Assembly (NCBI RefSeq): GCF_013277515.1
Contig: NZ_VMNB01000008.1
Coordinates: 23,846 to 87,845, forward strand
Reading direction: 5' to 3'
DNA from: Streptococcus sp. k-402
GTDB taxonomy: Bacteria > Bacillota > Bacilli > Lactobacillales > Streptococcaceae
DNA: 64,000 nt
Shown here: positions 59,614 through 64,000 of the stretch, piece by piece
How the letters are laid out: each line of letters opens with the position of its first letter
Position numbering within the stretch: the stretch's first letter is position 1
Translations under genes and position numbers: made by a program
The notes under the pieces: model-generated
The model's database searches: none
What the model saw: only the letters and a program-made list of their open reading frames with translations
Told to the model about the DNA's origin: nothing

Positions 59614-61887
59614 TTAGTTTAGAAAATCGTCGTTATCAGCTTTTAATGATAACCCCATAATAAAATTCCCTTTATTAGTTCGTTTTCGTTCATAACCAGC
59701 TTGATTAAGTGCAGCATAGAAATCAGTTGTACTTCGTGTGTATTCTAAATTTTGAAGGCAATATGCACGATACTTGCTGTACAGTTCTCCTGATTTCTCA
59801 CTTAATGTTTCTCCCACTTCACAACTTTCATTGATGAAATGTCCTAACCAGTCATTAGCTTCACGATAAGATTTAACAGAGTTTGTTACTGCTTTTGGAA
59901 CTGATGTTTTAAAATTTGCTTTGATGGCTTTTTCCGCTCCTTCAATAATCCACGATAAAATTGCTGGTCCAGCTTTATCATACAGATAATCCGCAAAATT
60001 CTTGATATCTGAACGACCAGTAATTTTGGCATTAAATGGAATAACAACCAAACGTCGCCAAGTTCCATCATCGTTCGCTCCAACTTTTGGTAAATGATTC
60101 GTATAAAGTACCAGCGTATGAGATGGAACAAAATGGAATGGATCCTTATACTTCTTTTCTGCTTGAATTTCATCAGTTGAGGTAATTTGCTTCACAACTG
60201 CAGTATTCAATCTCATTCCTTCTGCCATTTCAGAAGCAATAACAAGACGTTTTCCTTTTAACTCAGCCAGTTCTGGACTCACATTTCGTTTATTATTCAT
60301 TGTTAAAGCATCTGCAGATAATTTGCCAGAATAGCTTCCAAGTACTCTAGCGATTGTATTCCAAAAGGTTGATTTCCCATTTGCTCCTCCGCCATAAGCA
60401 ATAATCATATGTTCTTGATAGACTTTTCCGATTGCTGTCATACCGATGATTTCCTGTACATAATCAATCAACTCCTGGTCATTACAGAAAAAAGTAGCTA
60501 AAGTTTCCTTCCATAATCCCATACCTTCATCACCTGGAGATACAGTGGTTATCTTAGTGATGTAGTCTTTTGGGTCATGTTCATGATAATCTCTAAGTCC
60601 ATTTCTTAAGTTGTAGGTAGCGTTGGGAGTATTGAGCAACATATCGTCCTTATCAAGTTCTGATAAATCAATGGCTAGCATTGGTTTTGCAGTATTATGA
60701 GTTGCAGTAATATATCGATAATCTCTTCGCTTCATAACAAACTGATAATAAGCTTTTGAGGAAAGATAAATAGAATGAAGTTTTTGTTGAATCGGTGTTT
60801 CAATCACTTTAGTAAGAGCTTTACCACCTTCACGAACTACTGATTCATCAATTCCGGAGTTAACTAACTCTATAACGGACTTTTCGTATTGTTCAAGAGC
60901 ATCTGCTAGTTGAAAGTCCATAAACTCAAGAACCTTTCCTATGGCCAATTGTTTATCTTCTTTCCAATACTGACCATTAAAAGTTAAATAGTCTGTCGCA
61001 TTTGTATAAGCTAAAACATCGCCATACTCTCTAGCTAATACTCCAGCTTCTCCGATATCAGAAAAATCATCCGGTTTTAAAGAAGGCCTATTGAAACTAT
61101 CTGGTGCAATATAATCATCTGAAGCTTTAATAGTCCTATTGTAAAATCGAACCGCACTTCCCCAGATTGTGTCTAGTTCAGATTTTTCTAATGGTGGTTC
61201 ACATCTAGATGCCTGCTCATCAAAACCACTCCTTGCTTCTTGTGTAACTCCTAATCTTTTAAGAATTTTAGCCGCAAAAACTGACATGGTTGAATTTCGA
61301 CTTCCCTCAGCGATAGGTCTTTTAGGTGTTCTATAAAAGTCAGAATCAAAATCTTCTTCTACTTCTTGTAGTAAATCTTCATCGATAGTCATCCATGAAT
61401 CATTCCATATAACTTTAGCTTTCGGATTACCAAAGAAGAACCTTGCCGCATCTTTTGCATTATCATCAAAAAATTGATACCTATTCGTTAGCTCTTCTTT
61501 CATAGCAACATAAGCTTCCCTATCGTTTGTTTCTTTAATTGGAAAATAAATATGAAACTTTGGACGTGCTATCATTGCACCCTTAGACAACATATGATTT
61601 CGGCTAGTAACCAAAGCAAAGTCATAATCAATAAAGATTTCTTTAATGTTCTCTTCTGTAATCCACTCGTTAGGGTTATCAGTCTTGTCATTATCAATAT
61701 CCATGACAATAACATCTGATTTTATAAAATTTGAGTTTGAGCGAGTATGATTGATAAACTCTGCACCTACATGATCGTATTGAACTACATTCAATAATGA
61801 TTTATCATCTGTTATTCTGACTTTATTGGGATATACAGTACTTGTTTGGATACCTGTCTTTCCAGAATGACATAACGAAAATTGCAT
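59614..61887 (-). CDS. primase-helicase (PrimPol + D5/P4 helicase), 757 aa
   Basis: I start at ATG 61887, which has AGGAGG 8 bases upstream. The N-terminal AEP-type PrimPol domain has VIVMDIDND (D65, D67) and RPKFHIYFPI. A D5_N region is followed by the superfamily 3 helicase with AYGGGANGKSTFWNTI (about 499-514, Walker A), RLVIASEMAEG (Walker B) and VLYTNHLPKVGANDDGTWRRLVVIPF. It primes and unwinds phage DNA. It reads leftward, away from the DUF2800/2815 genes. Confidence 0.93.
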   Translation of the reverse strand: MQFSLCHSGKTGIQTSTVYPNKVRITDDKSLLNVVQYDHVGAEFINHTRSNSNFIKSDVIVMDIDNDKTDNPNEWITEENIKEIFIDYDFALVTSRNHMLSKGAMIARPKFHIYFPIKETNDREAYVAMKEELTNRYQFFDDNAKDAARFFFGNPKAKVIWNDSWMTIDEDLLQEVEEDFDSDFYRTPKRPIAEGSRNSTMSVFAAKILKRLGVTQEARSGFDEQASRCEPPLEKSELDTIWGSAVRFYNRTIKASDDYIAPDSFNRPSLKPDDFSDIGEAGVLAREYGDVLAYTNATDYLTFNGQYWKEDKQLAIGKVLEFMDFQLADALEQYEKSVIELVNSGIDESVVREGGKALTKVIETPIQQKLHSIYLSSKAYYQFVMKRRDYRYITATHNTAKPMLAIDLSELDKDDMLLNTPNATYNLRNGLRDYHEHDPKDYITKITTVSPGDEGMGLWKETLATFFCNDQELIDYVQEIIGMTAIGKVYQEHMIIAYGGGANGKSTFWNTIARVLGSYSGKLSADALTMNNKRNVSPELAELKGKRLVIASEMAEGMRLNTAVVKQITSTDEIQAEKKYKDPFHFVPSHTLVLYTNHLPKVGANDDGTWRRLVVIPFNAKITGRSDIKNFADYLYDKAGPAILSWIIEGAEKAIKANFKTSVPKAVTNSVKSYREANDWLGHFINESCEVGETLSEKSGELYSKYRAYCLQNLEYTRSTTDFYAALNQAGYERKRTNKGNFIMGLSLKADNDDFLN

Positions 61888-61936
61888 CCGCAACTCCTCC
61901 TTAATCTGCTAATAAATTGAGAGTCTATTTCTCTAT

Positions 61937-62181
61937 CTATCTTTATAGGTAAAATTTGCCTGCTATTTTCCGGTTCAGAAGAAATTTATTTCAAAAAAAA
62001 ATACTCTTCCTTTATATGTCAAAGGGAGAGTTTTCTTTGTTTTAAATTTTTTATTAATTTTTGAAAAAACCGGAATTCAATCATCTCTTTTTACCTATAC
62101 AGGTGTAAGAATTAGAAATCGAATAGAAAAATATTTTTTAAAATCCGGAAATTCTAAAATGATTCTTACCTATAAAGATAG
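61937..62181. promoter_or_regulatory. divergent early control region with mirrored 16-bp repeats
   Basis: CTATCTTTATAGGTAA (61937-61952) is the exact inverse of TTACCTATAAAGATAG (62166-62181), each just in front of a divergent gene set. A third related palindrome, TTACCTATACAGGTGTAA, lies at 62091-62108. CCGGAATTC-like motifs occur between them (about 61978, 62070, 62150). The arrangement suggests operators for one regulator on two divergent promoters. The whole gap 61888-62192 holds no gene. Confidence 0.55.
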
Positions 62182-62192
62182 GAGGATGTGAA

Positions 62193-62327
62193 ATGACAAA
62201 AGAACAATTGATTGAACATGATGAACAATTAGTAGATACACTAACTGCCATCAGTGTTATCTCAAAACAACTAGCCAAAAAAATCAAGGAGGACGAACAA
62301 AATGAGCAAAATGAAACAACTGAATGA
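62193..62327 (+). CDS. small phage protein, 44 aa
   Basis: MTKEQLIEHDEQLVDTLTAI followed by SVISKQLAKKIKEDEQ and a Glu/Asn-rich tail. A strong AGGAGG precedes the ATG, and it overlaps the next gene by 26 bases. It is short and helical, and is the first gene of the rightward early operon. Function is unknown. Confidence 0.6.
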   Translation: MTKEQLIEHDEQLVDTLTAISVISKQLAKKIKEDEQNEQNETTE

Positions 62328-62619
62328 CTTATTAAATGAGATGAAGGAATCAGCAAAGTGCCAGTTAAGAATTATAGAAGAGTTTCAAGAACTACTGTCT
62401 GAGGAAAACACTTCTTCAAGTCACGAAAAAGTTATGGAAGAACCAAGACATGTTACTCTTGAAGAACTAAGAGGTGCGCTTGCTACAAAAGCTAGTGAAG
62501 GATTTAAAGATGAGATTCGAGCTTTGTTAAAAGCCTATGGTGCTGATTCACTTTCAAAATTAGATCCTAAAAACTACTCAGCTTTAATGGAAGAGGCTGG
62601 AGGTATTGGTATTGACTAA
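62302..62619 (+). CDS. phage early protein, 105 aa
   Basis: Begins MSKMKQLNDLLNEMKESAKC and has a C-terminal domain VTLEELRGALATKASEGFKDEIRALLKAYGADSLSKLDP common upstream of DUF2800 in phages. It is soluble and helical. Ribosome site AAGGAGG. The role is unknown; it may be an accessory to the recombination nuclease that follows. Confidence 0.7.
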   Translation: MSKMKQLNDLLNEMKESAKCQLRIIEEFQELLSEENTSSSHEKVMEEPRHVTLEELRGALATKASEGFKDEIRALLKAYGADSLSKLDPKNYSALMEEAGGIGID

Positions 62620-63733
62620 TCATGCTGTATTATCCGCTTCTGCTTCTCATCGATGGCTAAATTGTCCACCATCAGTAAGATTAACCGAAAAATTAGAAGA
62701 TAAGGTTTCAACGTATGCATTGGAAGGAACAGAAGCCCATGAGTTGTGTGCCTATTTAGTTGAAACTGCACTTGGACGTAAGGCGCGTGATCCTACTGAA
62801 AACTTAACTTTCTATAACGAGGAAATGCAACATTGCGCAGAAGAATATCGGAACTATGTAGTTGAACAGATAGAAATTGCAAAAACATATTCTAGAGATC
62901 CAACCGTTCTTGTTGAACAGCGACTAGATTTCTCAAAATGGGTTCCAGAAGGTTTTGGAACAGAAGACTGTATTATTGTAGCTGATGGTTTGCTACAAAT
63001 CATCGATTATAAACACGGTCTCGGTGTACTGGTTGATGCTGACCATAACCCCCAAATGATGTGCTATGCTCTAGGTGCTTTAGAAATGTTTGAAGGATTA
63101 TACAGTTTTGATAAAGTGACAATGACTATTTTCCAACCACGAAAGAAAAATGTTTCAACATTTGAAATGGACAAAGAAAAACTACTTCACTGGGCTGAAA
63201 CTGAACTATCTCCTAAAGCTGAACTAGCTTTCAGAGGTAAAGGAGAAATGAAATCAGGAAAACACTGCCAGTTCTGCAAAATAAAAAGCATTTGCCGCAA
63301 ACGTGCAGAAGATAACCTAGAACTTGCCAAGATGGAATTTGCTGATCCTGCTACTCTTAGTAATAAAGATATATCGGAGATTTTACCAAAAATTGAACTA
63401 TTGATAACATGGGCTAACGATGTTAAGAATCATGCTTTAAATCTAGCTACAAATGGCCATACAATCCCAGGTTACAAGCTAGTTGAAGGACGTTCTATTC
63501 GAAAATTCTCAGATGAAAATAAAGTAATTCAAACAGTAACTGCTGCAGGATTTGACCCCTATGAAAAGAAACTACTAAACATTACCGGGATGACTAAACT
63601 GCTTGGAAAACAAGCCTTTAATGAGCTTCTTGGTAATCTAATTATAAAGCCAAATGGAAAACCTACACTCGTTCCAATTGATGATAATCGTCAAGAAATG
63701 AACCTAGCAAAAACAGATTTTATAGAGGACTAA
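62612..63733 (+). CDS. DUF2800 family phage nuclease, 373 aa
   Basis: I take the TTG at 62612 because GGAGG is 8 bases upstream; the TTG at 62606 is too close. It is a Cas4/RecB-like PD-(D/E)XK nuclease: EGTEAHELC (about 37-45), GFGTEDCIIVADGLLQIIDYKHGLGVLV (Asp and DYKHG), and a Cys cluster HCQFCKIKSICRKRA. It is probably the recombination exonuclease of the phage. It overlaps the previous stop by 8 bases. Confidence 0.9.
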   Translation: MTNHAVLSASASHRWLNCPPSVRLTEKLEDKVSTYALEGTEAHELCAYLVETALGRKARDPTENLTFYNEEMQHCAEEYRNYVVEQIEIAKTYSRDPTVLVEQRLDFSKWVPEGFGTEDCIIVADGLLQIIDYKHGLGVLVDADHNPQMMCYALGALEMFEGLYSFDKVTMTIFQPRKKNVSTFEMDKEKLLHWAETELSPKAELAFRGKGEMKSGKHCQFCKIKSICRKRAEDNLELAKMEFADPATLSNKDISEILPKIELLITWANDVKNHALNLATNGHTIPGYKLVEGRSIRKFSDENKVIQTVTAAGFDPYEKKLLNITGMTKLLGKQAFNELLGNLIIKPNGKPTLVPIDDNRQEMNLAKTDFIED

Positions 63734-63737
63734 ACTT

Positions 63738-64000
63738 ATGACAACAAAAGTTATTACAGGAAAAGATACACGTTTTAGTTATTTAAACGCTAATGAACCA
63801 AAAGCTATTAATGGTGGTAAACCAAAGTATAGCGTGTCACTCATCATTTCAAAAGATGATGTTCAAACTATTGATAAAATTAAAGCAGCAATTGAACAGG
63901 CCTACAAAGAAGGTGAGTCAAAACTGAAAGGAAATGGAAAGTCTGTTCCATCTTTAGAAGTATTGAAAACACCACTACGAGATGGGGACTTGGAACGTCC
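63738..64000 (+). CDS. DUF2815 family phage protein, partial at window end
   Basis: The ORF starts MTTKVITGKDTRFSYLNANE four bases after the DUF2800 stop and runs off the window after 87 codons. The sequence NGGKPKYSVSLIISKDDVQTIDKIKAAIEQAYKEG matches DUF2815, an SSB/annealing-type protein partnered with DUF2800 nuclease and DNA polymerase A in phages. The rest lies beyond position 64000. Confidence 0.9.
   Translation, partial: MTTKVITGKDTRFSYLNANEPKAINGGKPKYSVSLIISKDDVQTIDKIKAAIEQAYKEGESKLKGNGKSVPSLEVLKTPLRDGDLER

Overview
The window is chromosomal DNA of a mitis-group Streptococcus (S. mitis, S. oralis or S. pseudopneumoniae-like, close to S. pneumoniae). The evidence is a complete BOX element (9161-9310) and a BOX fragment (1-62), a 107-bp RUP element (3365-3471), an IS1167-type ISL3 remnant, a pgdA gene of exactly the pneumococcal length, and a choline-binding LytA-type amidase. 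Base composition is low-GC, and Firmicutes-type T-box, cre and sigmaA promoter sequences are present. The exact species cannot be fixed from the window alone.

Region 1 (1 to about 21300) is mostly ordinary chromosome. A small ORF and a YcgR/YcgQ-type permease pair are on the + strand. Next come wrecked IS110 and IS630 elements and a RUP. Everything from 3.5 to 29.8 kb is then on the - strand, apart from the repeat elements. A glycine T-box at 8.05-8.25 kb heads an operon of a zinc-peptidase-like protein, glyQ, glyS and a DUF896 protein. It is followed by an aldo/keto reductase, pgdA, a ClC transporter, rnhB, rbgA, a hydrolase pair, a DUF4300 lipoprotein, a GH13 amylase with a cre site, a diacylglycerol-kinase-like protein and an ADP-ribosylglycohydrolase gene broken by one in-frame amber codon.

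Region 2 (about 20.7 to 29.8 kb) is an AT-rich accessory island with features of antiviral defence: a HEAT-repeat AlkD-like protein, a uracil-DNA-glycosylase-like protein, two unrecognised proteins, a large protein with a HEPN RNase motif, a strongly expressed 55-residue membrane peptide, and a ParB-like protein next to a full-length DUF262-DUF1524 (GmrSD-type) protein.

Region 3 (29.9 to 64.0 kb, continuing past the right edge) is a siphovirus prophage with HK97-type capsid genes. Reading leftwards on the - strand from 61.9 kb, it holds a primase-helicase, VRR-NUC, SNF2 helicase, a late regulator, a six-unit 11-bp repeat array that looks like the late promoter, a phage metK, HNH, two DNA methyltransferases, terminase, a RelBE-type toxin-antitoxin pair, portal, protease, capsid, tail genes with a -1 frameshift site, tape measure, Dit, a self-processing tail fibre, holin and a LytA-like lysin. 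A type I holin-like toxin with antisense RNA and two overlapping large serine recombinases end the prophage. Early genes (DUF2800, DUF2815) diverge rightward from 62.2 kb across a control region with mirrored operator-like repeats.

Most notable are the late-promoter array, the phage SAM synthetase with two methyltransferases, the two toxin-antitoxin loci, the defence island and the IS110 relic that still carries a promoter and a structured bridge-RNA-like leader. No tRNA, rRNA or CRISPR array was seen.
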